This document shows positions 33,094-40,909 of a stretch of 64,000 nt of DNA, in pieces (position 1 is the stretch's first letter; each line of letters begins with the position of its first letter). Source of the stretch: Pseudomonas lurida. GTDB lineage: Bacteria > Pseudomonadota > Gammaproteobacteria > Pseudomonadales > Pseudomonadaceae. The notes under the pieces are model-generated. The model made no database searches. It worked only from the letters and a program-made list of their open reading frames with translations, and was not told where the DNA came from. The stretch lies in the NCBI RefSeq assembly GCF_013522705.1, contig NZ_JAAMRE010000018.1, positions 1-64,000 on the forward strand. The letters run 5' to 3'. The position numbers were made by a program, and so were the translations under genes.

Positions 33094-34263
33094 TCACAGG
33101 TGTTTTTTGACGTTTCTCTTTGGGTTTGGCTGTTTTGTTCTTTCGCCAGTTATATGATTGAACGCACCAATATGGCTCCCGTCACCTATCAAGTAAACTT
33201 CCAGCTCCCCTTCTGCCGAGTCCCATTCAAAGATTTTTCTGTTTTTGGCATCCGTCCATCGTTTCCGTACACCCGCACCTCCCTGCTTTGGGGTCATTCC
33301 TTTTATGTTCCTCAAACCAGGGAAACCGGTGATTTGTTCCGTAGTCGGCGCCGTGTGATAACCATGACCGAGTGCCGGAAGTGTTTTTCTTCGAACACTC
33401 ACCACCACATACAGCGGCCGAACCCCCGACTCCACCGGGAACACCAGAATAAAATCCCGATATTGCGGCGGATATACCGGGTTCACCAGAATCTGTGCCG
33501 CCTTCTCCGTCGGTGGGTAAATCCAGATCACCGGCGCTTGCGGTGCAGCCTCCAGAGCCGGAATACCCAGCGTGTCACTTGGATCAACGGCGGGAGTCCA
33601 GATCAGTTCAACACCCTCACCCAAATCCGCAACAAACTGCTCGTCACGGCTTTGGAACTGCACCACATCGATCATCTGCCAGGCGGCATGGTTGCCTGTG
33701 TAAAACCCATAACCCCTTAGCGTGCCGTCCTCACGCTGCTCAATTTGCAGTCGCATCTGCGACCGCGCTCGCTGCATCGAGCGCAACTGCTCTTCGCTAT
33801 ATAACGCGCTATCGCCCAACTTTCCCGGCCAAGCCAACCCCACTACACCGGCCAACAAGCCGGCGGCCATAGACCCGGCTGCGGCAATGGCCGATTCCAC
33901 CACCGCCGTACGCAACGCCAACTGCCCCAAACCGACCGGCAAGGCGCTGCCACCGATCTTGCGCAAGGCCACCGCGCCCCGGGCGTCCACTTCCCGCCCA
34001 CCCAACAGGCTGAAATGACCGTACTCGCTGATCAACTCCAGCGGTACGTAACCGGCGGGGTCCGTGTAGTGAGTGAGGCCATCTGGCAGTTGGCAGGGTT
34101 TGAGGAAGGTGCAGCCGGGAGGCTTGGCCGGCTTGGGTGTTGGGGCTGGGGATGGGATGAATAAATCGATAGGCGGCGAATAGGGCGCACGCGATGGCTG
34201 CGGGGTGAGGATTCGCCGTTTGAGTTGTTCTTCTTCGGTGATCGGGTAGGCACGTTCAGACAT
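33094..34263 (-). CDS. S-type bacteriocin with colicin E3-like 16S rRNase domain
   Basis: A 389-residue bacteriocin. Order: Pro-rich N-terminus (about 1-60), a Cys-containing segment with LISEYGHFSLLGGREVDARG (about 70-115), an Ala/Gly-rich hydrophobic segment (about 120-150), a pyocin S translocation-type domain (about 195-290), and a C-terminal nuclease of about 95 residues like ColE3 (GHGYHTAPTTEQITGFPGL, KRWTDAKNRKIFEWDS, PKRNVKKHL). It lacks the large receptor-binding domain of classic S pyocins, so uptake route or even delivery system is uncertain. The position of ColE3 catalytic His513 is Glu here (EWDSAEGELE), while Asp510, Glu515, Glu517 and Arg545 equivalents remain. Two immunity genes follow. 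No lysis gene and no LexA box seen. Confidence 0.87.
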   Translation of the reverse strand: MSERAYPITEEEQLKRRILTPQPSRAPYSPPIDLFIPSPAPTPKPAKPPGCTFLKPCQLPDGLTHYTDPAGYVPLELISEYGHFSLLGGREVDARGAVALRKIGGSALPVGLGQLALRTAVVESAIAAAGSMAAGLLAGVVGLAWPGKLGDSALYSEEQLRSMQRARSQMRLQIEQREDGTLRGYGFYTGNHAAWQMIDVVQFQSRDEQFVADLGEGVELIWTPAVDPSDTLGIPALEAAPQAPVIWIYPPTEKAAQILVNPVYPPQYRDFILVFPVESGVRPLYVVVSVRRKTLPALGHGYHTAPTTEQITGFPGLRNIKGMTPKQGGAGVRKRWTDAKNRKIFEWDSAEGELEVYLIGDGSHIGAFNHITGERTKQPNPKRNVKKHL

Positions 34264-34442
34264 GACGGGCTCACTTCCTTGTATGGGGGAGTGAGCCTAC
34301 GAGGGAGGATCAAGGAGCTGGAATCAGCATATTCGATGATAAGCGTGGGAAAAGTAGACGCAAAATTCAGCTTGTTTCGAATATATTTTTTTATTGCTGA
34401 GTTTGTACACACCCTGCCCCAAGGGGCTGACAGAGTTTCCCG

Positions 34443-34646
34443 ATGCGGTACTCAGTCCGCTCAGTTAAAGGCGGGGGGCAAAAGCGTAAGCGCTGGAAAG
34501 ATCGCAAGGGACGCATTTATGAGTGGGACTATGAGAATGGCCGGGTTGAACTTTACGACAAGCAAGGCAAACATCTTGGAGATTTCCCCCCTGATACGGG
34601 AGAGCGCACAAAGGACGCCGAGCCAAGCCGAACCACGCCAAAATAA
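34443..34646 (+). CDS. Orphan colicin E3-like nuclease domain (partial)
   Basis: A 67-residue ORF that is only the C-terminal cytotoxic domain of an E3-type rRNase: KRKRWKDRKGRIYEWDYENG, then LYDKQGKHLGDFPPDTGERTK. It has no delivery domain, and its frame opens only four codons before the ATG. At the site of catalytic His513 it has Asn. The N-terminus of a larger toxin was probably lost, leaving an orphan toxin tip beside its immunity gene, as happens at CDI and Rhs loci. No strong ribosome site is seen before the ATG, so expression is doubtful. Confidence 0.6.
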   Translation: MRYSVRSVKGGGQKRKRWKDRKGRIYEWDYENGRVELYDKQGKHLGDFPPDTGERTKDAEPSRTTPK

Positions 34647-34665
34647 TCTTGATAGGAGCCTCAAC

Positions 34666-34896
34666 ATGCAGCATGAAATTCTTGCATTCGATAAAAAAAC
34701 CGAGGGGGTGGCTTTCAGTATTGAAATTCCTGCCGACCAGTACGACAAATTATCGGACCTAATGTCCTGGAGTGAGCCTGAAGATGCGATCTATGAGTAC
34801 GACCTATCACCAGAGCAAGTCGGCCTTCTTGAACGCATGACCGGCAAGACTTTCAATAGCCCGGACTACATTTTTCAGTTGTCTTGTAGTGAATGA
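34666..34896 (+). CDS. Small acidic protein, possible immunity to the orphan nuclease
   Basis: A 76-residue acidic protein (MQHEILAFDKKTEG start, EPEDAIYEYDLSPEQVGLLE) of unknown function. GATAGGAG before the ATG is a good ribosome site; it begins 19 bases after the orphan nuclease domain, the usual place for an immunity gene. It may belong to a DUF7683-like group of short proteins next to such toxins, but I am not certain. A frame extension back to 34225 overlaps the toxin fragment and is ignored. Confidence 0.6.
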   Translation: MQHEILAFDKKTEGVAFSIEIPADQYDKLSDLMSWSEPEDAIYEYDLSPEQVGLLERMTGKTFNSPDYIFQLSCSE

Positions 34897-35075
34897 GGCG
34901 ATATGGCCGTGCTGTGTAGACGTGAAATGTATGGCAGCAGATGAAATAAGTGGGAGCGCGTGCAACTGCGCGGCTCATGGCGTCCTGCCGTGGTTGTGAA
35001 AGTAGTCGCTTAAACCCGATGGTCATGTCACACATAAACACCACCCACGGCGGGATCTCATACACCGAGAGGCAT

Positions 35076-35443
35076 TCACCGGCTTTTTAAAATGAGACCA
35101 CTCATGTATTGATTCAAATCGCGAAAGTCTTGAACGCTCCACGCGCGCGGCGGTAGCTTTACACCATTTTGCTGCAATGTTTTTGGAATCAAGTTTTCAT
35201 TGGGACGAAGGATGACCGAAGAGACAATTACGCCCGGATAATCAGTCAGGCGTTTTTTGAACGCGGAGGTTGTAAGGTCAGGTGTAGGCGGGCTGCTTTT
35301 CCCGGCCAGTGGTCCCGTTGCCTTGAGATCCGCTCCGTGGCACATGGCACATAGAGATTCTTGCCATTGGCAAGATCCGCGAAAGACTGCGAAGTTTGAA
35401 TGAGTGATAAAGTGCTTAGCAAAGCGATCAAGGGTATTTTCAT
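35076..35443 (-). pseudogene. Frameshifted secreted cytochrome c
   Basis: The first part (MKIPLIALLSTLSLIQTSQS signal peptide, then FADLANGKNLY) is read in one frame from 35443. The haem motif CAMCHGADLKATGPL and the remaining about 85 residues (ending LNQYMSGLILKSR) are in another frame. The shift falls just before CxxCH near 35355, where the first frame would instead read VPCATE. An intact version would be a monohaem c-type cytochrome of about 120 residues. Either a real inactivation or a sequencing indel. Confidence 0.75.
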
Positions 35444-35513
35444 TTTACAGGTGGCTTTGTTGTCGATGTTGTTATCCACGTTTGGCTTATCCGTTGCCTA
35501 AGGTTTTTGAGTG

Positions 35514-35927
35514 ATGCTGGTCATTTCCAACAACGTCCACCTGCCCGATGCCGAAATCGAGCTGACCGCCATCCGCGCCCAGGGCGCCGGTGGGCAGAAC
35601 GTGAATAAGGTGTCGAGCGCGGTGCACCTGCGCTTTGATATTCCGGCATCGTCGTTGCCCGAGTTCTATAAGGAACGGCTGCTGGCACTGCGCGACAGTC
35701 GCATCACCAGCGACGGTGTGCTGGTGCTCAAGGCCCAGTCCTACCGGACCCAGGAGCAGAATCGCGCGGACGCGCTGGAGCGCCTGGTGGAGTTGATCCA
35801 GAGCGCCACCAAGGTTGAGAAGAAGCGTCGTCCGACCAAGCCGACCCTGGGGTCGAAGAAGCGTCGCCTGGAATCCAAGACCAAGCGCGGCAGCATCAAG
35901 GCCGGGCGCGGCAAGGTCGACTTTTAG
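35514..35927 (+). CDS. arfB: Alternative ribosome-rescue peptidyl-tRNA hydrolase ArfB
   Basis: Releases nascent chains from ribosomes stalled without a stop codon. The 137-residue protein has the catalytic GGQ in RAQGAGGQNVNKVSSAVHL and the basic C-terminal tail (KKRRPTKPTLGSKKRR) that enters the empty mRNA channel. ATG at 35514 is chosen; a GTG one codon earlier is less likely. The gene overlaps the 3' end of the convergent MFS gene by four bases. Confidence 0.95.
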   Translation: MLVISNNVHLPDAEIELTAIRAQGAGGQNVNKVSSAVHLRFDIPASSLPEFYKERLLALRDSRITSDGVLVLKAQSYRTQEQNRADALERLVELIQSATKVEKKRRPTKPTLGSKKRRLESKTKRGSIKAGRGKVDF

Positions 35928-37120
35928 GCGTCACGTGCTTCGCGGGCCTTGGGTGCCTGGCGGTACAGGTACATGCTCAGCAGCAAGCCACCCAGGGCGG
36001 CGAGGGCGGCGAACAGGAAGATCGAAGCAAAACCGAAGCCCGCCGCGACTGCGCCGGCCAGCGGGCCGGTGATGCCCAGCGACAAATCGATGAACAACGA
36101 ATACGCGCCCACCGCCGAGCCGCGACTGGACGCCGGCACCAGGTTGACCGCCTCCACTCCCAGCGCCGGGAACACCAGGGAAAAGCCGAAGCCGCTCAAC
36201 GCCGCGCCCGCCAGGGCCAGGTGGGCGTCCGGGGCCAGCCACAGCAACAGCAGACCGAGGATCTCCACCGACAGGCAGGCAATCGCAACTCGAAACCCGC
36301 CGATGCGATTGATCAGGTTGCCGAACAACAGGCGCGCACCGATGAAACTGGCGCCGAACAGGCTCAATGCCCACACCGCGTTGTCCCAGTGCTGGGTGGT
36401 GTAATACAGCGTGATAAACGTCGCGATGGTGCCGAAGCCGATCGACCCCAGGGCCAGCGCGCAGCCGTGGGGCAGCACGCGACCCAGGACGTTCATGAAG
36501 GGCAGGCGCACACCGCTGACAATCGGCGCCGCGACTTTATTCCACGCCAGCAGCAAGCCCACGGCAGCCAGCAGGATAATGCTCACGCCCATGCTCCACA
36601 GCCCCAGGTGACTGACCAGCAGCACCCCCAGCGGTGCGCCGACCGCCAGCGCGCCATAGCTGGCGATGCCATTCCACGAGATGACCTTGGCGGTGTTGGC
36701 CGCGCCCACCCGGCCGATACCCCAGCCGATGGCGCCCGAGCCCACCAGGCTCTCCGCGCTGCCCAGCACCAGGCGGCCGATCAGCAGGCTGCCCAGGCTC
36801 AGCGCCGGCAGGCTGGAGAACCATGCGGCCAGCAGCATGAACACACCGCTCAGGCCGCAGCCCGCCAGGCCGATCAGCACGGCGCGCTTGCTGCCCAGGT
36901 TATCGATAATGCGCCCGGCGTAGGGGCGGCTGAGCAACGTGGCCAGGTATTGCACGCTGATTACCAGCCCGGCGATCACCGCGCCAAAGCCCAGTTCGCT
37001 GTGCACATAGCCCGGTAATACCGCCAGGGGAATGCCGATATTCAGGTAGCCGATAAAGGTGAATAAAACAATGGAAACAACTTGCAGCGTGACCGCCATG
37101 GGGCGCTGGGTATCGGGCAT
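35924..37120 (-). CDS. MFS transporter
   Basis: A 398-residue major facilitator with 12 predicted helices. TM1 region FTFIGYLNIGIPLAVLPGYVH, the loop SRPYAGRIIDNLGSKRAV between TM2 and TM3 (MFS motif A position), and GYRD-like GARLLFGNLINRIGG after the midpoint. It resembles the YhhS/YfcJ group of sugar or drug exporters; the substrate is not predictable. Convergent overlap with arfB. It stands alone. Confidence 0.85.
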   Translation of the reverse strand: MPDTQRPMAVTLQVVSIVLFTFIGYLNIGIPLAVLPGYVHSELGFGAVIAGLVISVQYLATLLSRPYAGRIIDNLGSKRAVLIGLAGCGLSGVFMLLAAWFSSLPALSLGSLLIGRLVLGSAESLVGSGAIGWGIGRVGAANTAKVISWNGIASYGALAVGAPLGVLLVSHLGLWSMGVSIILLAAVGLLLAWNKVAAPIVSGVRLPFMNVLGRVLPHGCALALGSIGFGTIATFITLYYTTQHWDNAVWALSLFGASFIGARLLFGNLINRIGGFRVAIACLSVEILGLLLLWLAPDAHLALAGAALSGFGFSLVFPALGVEAVNLVPASSRGSAVGAYSLFIDLSLGITGPLAGAVAAGFGFASIFLFAALAALGGLLLSMYLYRQAPKAREARDA

Positions 37121-37209
37121 GGGAAAACGTCCACATTTGCAGCATGTAAAGATAGGCTGCTAATGATACCGGTGCTTATGCCCGCGCAGGGCATCAAACC
37201 GCAAAAAAC

Positions 37210-37392
37210 TCAGGATTGGGCAGGGCTCAGCAATTGCGTAGTCACCAGAGCGGCCAGGGCGTTTTCCTGAGTACCGAAGCGTTTGAGCAGCATGGCTTGT
37301 TTATCGGCGCTCAGGCGGTTCCACACCTCGACCATCTGCAAGGCAGCGTCGAGCAAGGCGGCATCCGGGGTGTCGGGGAGGGTATCGGTCAT
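37210..37392 (-). CDS. Small hypothetical protein, 60 residues
   Basis: Helical, mixed-charge protein (LLDAALQMVEVWNRLSADKQ...) without signal peptide or membrane segment. The family is not recognised. The ATG is preceded by a modest site (GAGATACCCGCC). Another very small gene lies about 75 bases upstream on the same strand, so both may be in one transcript. Confidence 0.6.
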   Translation of the reverse strand: MTDTLPDTPDAALLDAALQMVEVWNRLSADKQAMLLKRFGTQENALAALVTTQLLSPAQS

Positions 37393-37465
37393 GGCGGGTA
37401 TCTCGTGGCTTCAGGCAGTGTGGAAAGCGCTCAACGGTGCGCTTTCCACACGGTCTGGTACGGCG

Positions 37466-37594
37466 TCAGTCCTGGCGTTCGCTGTCGACTGGTTTGGCTT
37501 CTTTGGCGTCAGGCTGCTGGGCGCTGGCCTGCTGCGGTGTTGGCTGCTCAGTTTCGTGCAGGCTTGGGAAGGGGAGATTAGGGATCTCGTGCAT
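37466..37594 (-). CDS. Small hypothetical protein, 42 residues
   Basis: A 42-codon ORF with the start ATG at 37594 and AGGAG eight bases upstream. The peptide is Pro/Gln/Glu-rich (MHEIPNLPFPSLHETEQ start, DSERQD end), hydrophilic and probably unstructured. It shares strand with the 60-residue ORF downstream (stop to start about 73 bases). No family is recognised and it could be a chance ORF, but the ribosome site and codon use look genuine. Confidence 0.45.
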   Translation of the reverse strand: MHEIPNLPFPSLHETEQPTPQQASAQQPDAKEAKPVDSERQD

Positions 37595-37709
37595 CGTCGT
37601 CGCTCCTTGCAAAGTCTGTTTTTTCAATCGCAGGTGATTCCGCGCGTTCTACAAGCCTTCGCAGGATACAGCAGTGTAAATGACAAAAAGACTTTTATAT
37701 CCACGCCAC

Positions 37710-38021
37710 CTAGAACGGCACCTTGCCCAGAATCATGTCGCGGTACATCACAAAATCCCCCAACAGGCTGTAGAACGGGTGCTGGAAGGTTGCCGGACGA
37801 TTCTTTTCATAGAAAAAATGCCCCACCCAGGCAAAGCCGTAGCCGGCAATCGGCACCGCCAGCAACAAGCCAAGCGAGCCCCTGCCAATGGCGTAGGCCA
37901 GGATGCCGATGACCAGAGTGGTGCCGATAAAATGCAGGCGGCGGCAGGTACTGTTGCCGTGCTCCTGCAGGTAGTACGGGTAGAATTCGGCGAAACTGTT
38001 GAATCGCTTGATGTTTTCCAC
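37710..38021 (-). CDS. DUF962/Mpo1-like membrane protein
   Basis: A 103-residue protein of the Mpo1-like (DUF962) family. Conserved features: FAEFYPYYLQEHGNSTCRRLHFIGT with the family His residues, then two membrane helices, then HFFYEKNRPATFQHPFYSLLGDFVMYRDM. The yeast member is a dioxygenase in fatty-acid alpha-oxidation; the bacterial role is not established. It is monocistronic, divergent from an AraC regulator. Confidence 0.88.
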   Translation of the reverse strand: MENIKRFNSFAEFYPYYLQEHGNSTCRRLHFIGTTLVIGILAYAIGRGSLGLLLAVPIAGYGFAWVGHFFYEKNRPATFQHPFYSLLGDFVMYRDMILGKVPF

Positions 38022-38182
38022 GATGGCCGGCCCTTTATTGTTACCCCGTCCGACGAGTGTTCGGCGGGGAGCTTATTTGAGTCTAGAGTGATCAGTGGTA
38101 ACAGCCAGTGACAATAGATGCCACTTTAGTATCCTTGCCTTCCTGGCTGCCGTTTTGAGCCTGCTTTCATTAAGAAGACGCC

Positions 38183-39241
38183 ATGAGCGAACGAACAACT
38201 TCTGCAAGCTGGGCGATGGGGATAGTCAAGGCGTTGGAAATGGACGGCCTGGATTGCCGAGCCCTGTTCAGGCAACTGGGCCTGGACTACGCCGCCCTGA
38301 GCGACCCCGATGCACGGTTCCCGCAGGATTCCATGACCCGCCTGTGGCAGCGTGCGGTCGAGCTGTCGGGCAACCCGGCGATTGGCCTGAACATGGGCAA
38401 GGTGGTGCGTCCGGCATCGTTTCATGTGGCCGGTTATGCGTTGATGTCCAGCAACACCCTGGCTGAAGGCTTTATGCGCTTGGTGCGCTATCAGCGGATC
38501 ATCGCCGAAAGCGCCGACTTGAGTTTCCGCCTGTTACCCGAGGGCTATGCGCTGATTCTGACGGTGCATGGTGATCATCTCCCACCGACTCGACAGAGCG
38601 CCGAAGCGTCCCTGGCCAGCGCGCTGGCGCTCTGTGGCTGGCTGAGCGGGCGCTCCCTGCAGCCGCGCAAAGTCTTGCTGCAGGGTGAGCAACCGCTCGA
38701 TCTGGCGCCTTACAAACAGGCATTCCACGCACCGCTTGAATTCAATGCGCCGTATGACGCGCTGATCTTTGAACGCGCCGATATGGACGCGCCGCTGCCC
38801 ACCGCCAACGAAGCCATGGCGCTGCTGCATGATCGGTTTGCCGGCGAATACCTGGCGCGGTTCTCGGAAAGCCGCGTGACCCACAAGGCACGCCAGGTAC
38901 TGTGTCGCTTATTGCCTCAGGGCGAGCCTAAACGCGAGATGGTAGCCCAGACCCTGCACCTGTCGCAGCGCACCTTGCAACGGCGTTTGCAGGAAGAAGG
39001 CACCAGTTTCCAGGCCCTGCTCGACGACACCCGGCGGGAACTGGCCGAGCAATACCTGGCGCAGCCAAGCATGACCCTGCTGGAGATCGCCTACCTGTTG
39101 GGTTTTGCCGATCCGAGCAATTTCTTCCGCGCATTTCGCCGCTGGTTCGATGCCACGCCCGGCGAGTACCGGGCGCGGTTGCAGGACGCGTCGACCCTCA
39201 GTGGCGCCAGAACGCCGGGATACACAGAACAAAGACTGTGA
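38183..39241 (+). CDS. AraC-family regulator with arabinose-binding-like domain
   Basis: A 352-residue transcription factor. The N-terminal about 190 residues form the Arabinose_bd type sensor domain found in OruR/ArgR-like proteins (SERTTSASWAMGIVKALEMDG, RFPQDSMTRLWQRAVELSG). The last about 100 residues carry the two AraC HTH motifs (LHLSQRTLQRRLQEEGTSF and LEIAYLLGFADPSNFFRAFRRW). No neighbouring catabolic operon identifies its ligand. Its 3' end overlaps the convergent trkH gene by 44 bases. Confidence 0.88.
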   Translation: MSERTTSASWAMGIVKALEMDGLDCRALFRQLGLDYAALSDPDARFPQDSMTRLWQRAVELSGNPAIGLNMGKVVRPASFHVAGYALMSSNTLAEGFMRLVRYQRIIAESADLSFRLLPEGYALILTVHGDHLPPTRQSAEASLASALALCGWLSGRSLQPRKVLLQGEQPLDLAPYKQAFHAPLEFNAPYDALIFERADMDAPLPTANEAMALLHDRFAGEYLARFSESRVTHKARQVLCRLLPQGEPKREMVAQTLHLSQRTLQRRLQEEGTSFQALLDDTRRELAEQYLAQPSMTLLEIAYLLGFADPSNFFRAFRRWFDATPGEYRARLQDASTLSGARTPGYTEQRL

Positions 39242-40652
39242 TGATTTCCAGGCGACCCAACAGCATGCCCAGCGACAGGATCCACTTGGCCGCATCCGGC
39301 AGGCTGGCGAAGTTGCCGGCCGGACCGATGGTTTCCCCCAGGCCCGGGCCGACCCCGGACACGGTGCTGGCGGCGCCGGTCAGCGCGGTCATCCAGTCCA
39401 GCCCCAGCAGTGAAAGGGCCAGAGCGATGGCGCAGATGGTGATGGCGAAGAAAAACGAAAAGGTCAGGATCGAGCGCACGATCTCTTCGTCCAGGCGGTG
39501 GCCGTTGTACTTTTGCTTGATCACCGCGCGCGGATGAATCAACTGGTTCAAGTTGGCCTTGAGCAGGATATAGGCGACCTGGAAACGGAAGATCTTGATC
39601 CCGCCCGCCGTGGAGCCTGAGCAGCCGCCGATAAAACCCAGATAGAAAAACAGCATCAGTGAGAAGTTGCCCCACAGGCTGTAGTCTCCCAGCGCGAAAC
39701 CGGTGGTGGTCACCACCGATGTGACGTTTAACGCTACGTGTCGCAAGGCCTCCAGCCAGTGCAGGTTGGTGGTCCACCAGTACCAGGTGCCGAGTACCAG
39801 CCAGGTGACCAGCAGCAAGCCAAGCAAGCCCTGCACCTGCTGATCCTTGATCAGCGCCCGACGGTTGCCGCGCAACGTGGCGACATACAGGGTGAACGGC
39901 AGGCTGCCGAGGATCATCACCACCACCGCCACCCAGTGCACCGCCGGTTGTTGCCAGTGGGCCAGGGACTGATCGGAGGTGGAAAAGCCGCCGGTGGAAA
40001 TCGCCGACATCGCATGGTTGATCGCATCGAACAGGCCCATGCCGGCCCACCAGAATGCCAGGCTGCCGAGAATGGTGATGCCCACGTAAGCCGCCACGAT
40101 CAGCCGCGCCACCATGTGCGAGCGCGGCATGACCTTTTCCGAGCGGTCCGAGGACTCGGTCTGGAACAGGCGCATGCCCCCAATCCGCAGCAGCGGCAGG
40201 ATCGCCACCGCCATGCCGATAAAGCCGATGCCCCCCAGCCAGTGCAGCAACGAGCGCCACATCAGGATGCCCGGCGACATGCTGTCCAAGCCGCTTAACA
40301 CCGTGGAACCGGTGGCGGTGATGCCGGACATGCTTTCAAAAAACGAATCGGTGTAGCTGATGTGCTGGGTCAGCAGGAACGGCAGCGCGGCGAACACGCA
40401 CACCACCAGCCAACTGCTGACGGTGAGCAGGTACATGTCGCGCGGGCGCAGGTGCACCTGCTCGGGGCGGCCGGGGATCACCAGCGCCAGGCCGGCGACA
40501 AAGGTGATCAGGCTGGCCCACAGGAAGGATGGGAGGTCACTGGTGCGTTCGAAGATCACCAGGGTGGCCATGGGCACGACCATGGCGATCGCGAGGGTGA
40601 TCAGGAAGATGCCGATGATGAAACCGATGATGCGCAGGGTCGGCAACGCCAT
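39198..40652 (-). CDS. trkH: Potassium uptake channel subunit TrkH
   Basis: Ion-conducting membrane subunit of the Trk potassium uptake system. The 484-residue protein has the four pore repeats of the SKT superfamily with selectivity-filter segments such as ITATGSTVLSGLD, STGGFSTSD, TTTGFALGD and SGVGPGLGE. The ATG at 40652 (MALPTLRIIGF) is chosen; upstream in-frame residues are Arg/Pro-rich and unlike the family. It needs TrkA, encoded elsewhere. Convergent with the AraC gene (44-base overlap). Confidence 0.95.
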   Translation of the reverse strand: MALPTLRIIGFIIGIFLITLAIAMVVPMATLVIFERTSDLPSFLWASLITFVAGLALVIPGRPEQVHLRPRDMYLLTVSSWLVVCVFAALPFLLTQHISYTDSFFESMSGITATGSTVLSGLDSMSPGILMWRSLLHWLGGIGFIGMAVAILPLLRIGGMRLFQTESSDRSEKVMPRSHMVARLIVAAYVGITILGSLAFWWAGMGLFDAINHAMSAISTGGFSTSDQSLAHWQQPAVHWVAVVVMILGSLPFTLYVATLRGNRRALIKDQQVQGLLGLLLVTWLVLGTWYWWTTNLHWLEALRHVALNVTSVVTTTGFALGDYSLWGNFSLMLFFYLGFIGGCSGSTAGGIKIFRFQVAYILLKANLNQLIHPRAVIKQKYNGHRLDEEIVRSILTFSFFFAITICAIALALSLLGLDWMTALTGAASTVSGVGPGLGETIGPAGNFASLPDAAKWILSLGMLLGRLEIITVFVLCIPAFWRH

Positions 40653-40864
40653 GAAGTGAGCTCGGATGAGGGAACAGAGGCGCCATTCTACCTGGGGGGC
40701 AGGGCATGTAAACCGGCGTCGCCGGGAACGCCATGGCTCAAATGTGGGAGGGGGCTTGCCCAAATGCCAGTCAGTTAAGGACTCAATGAGTGATTTTCTG
40801 CCATGGGATGAGTACGGATCGGCAAGCCCAGGCAATGACTGTCAAAAAGGTGGCGGGTGTGAGG

Positions 40865-40892
40865 CAAAAAAAGGCGACCCGAAGGTCGCCTC
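40865..40892 (-). terminator. Terminator after the imelysin gene
   Basis: On the minus strand AGGCGACC-TTCG-GGTCGCCT is followed by a T-run. An 8-bp stem with a UUCG-type loop is among the strongest possible. It ends the 40910-42253 gene. Confidence 0.95.
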
Positions 40893-40909
40893 TGTCAACT
40901 CGGCACTGA

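Noticed and set aside
34264..34442. Search for a LexA box or lysis gene near the bacteriocin
   Set aside because: No CTGT-N8-ACAG sequence and no small lysis-type ORF could be found in the upstream region.
34225..34665. In-frame extension of the 76-residue putative immunity protein
   Set aside because: It overlaps the orphan nuclease frame and has no family signal; GATAGGAG before the ATG at 34666 marks the start.
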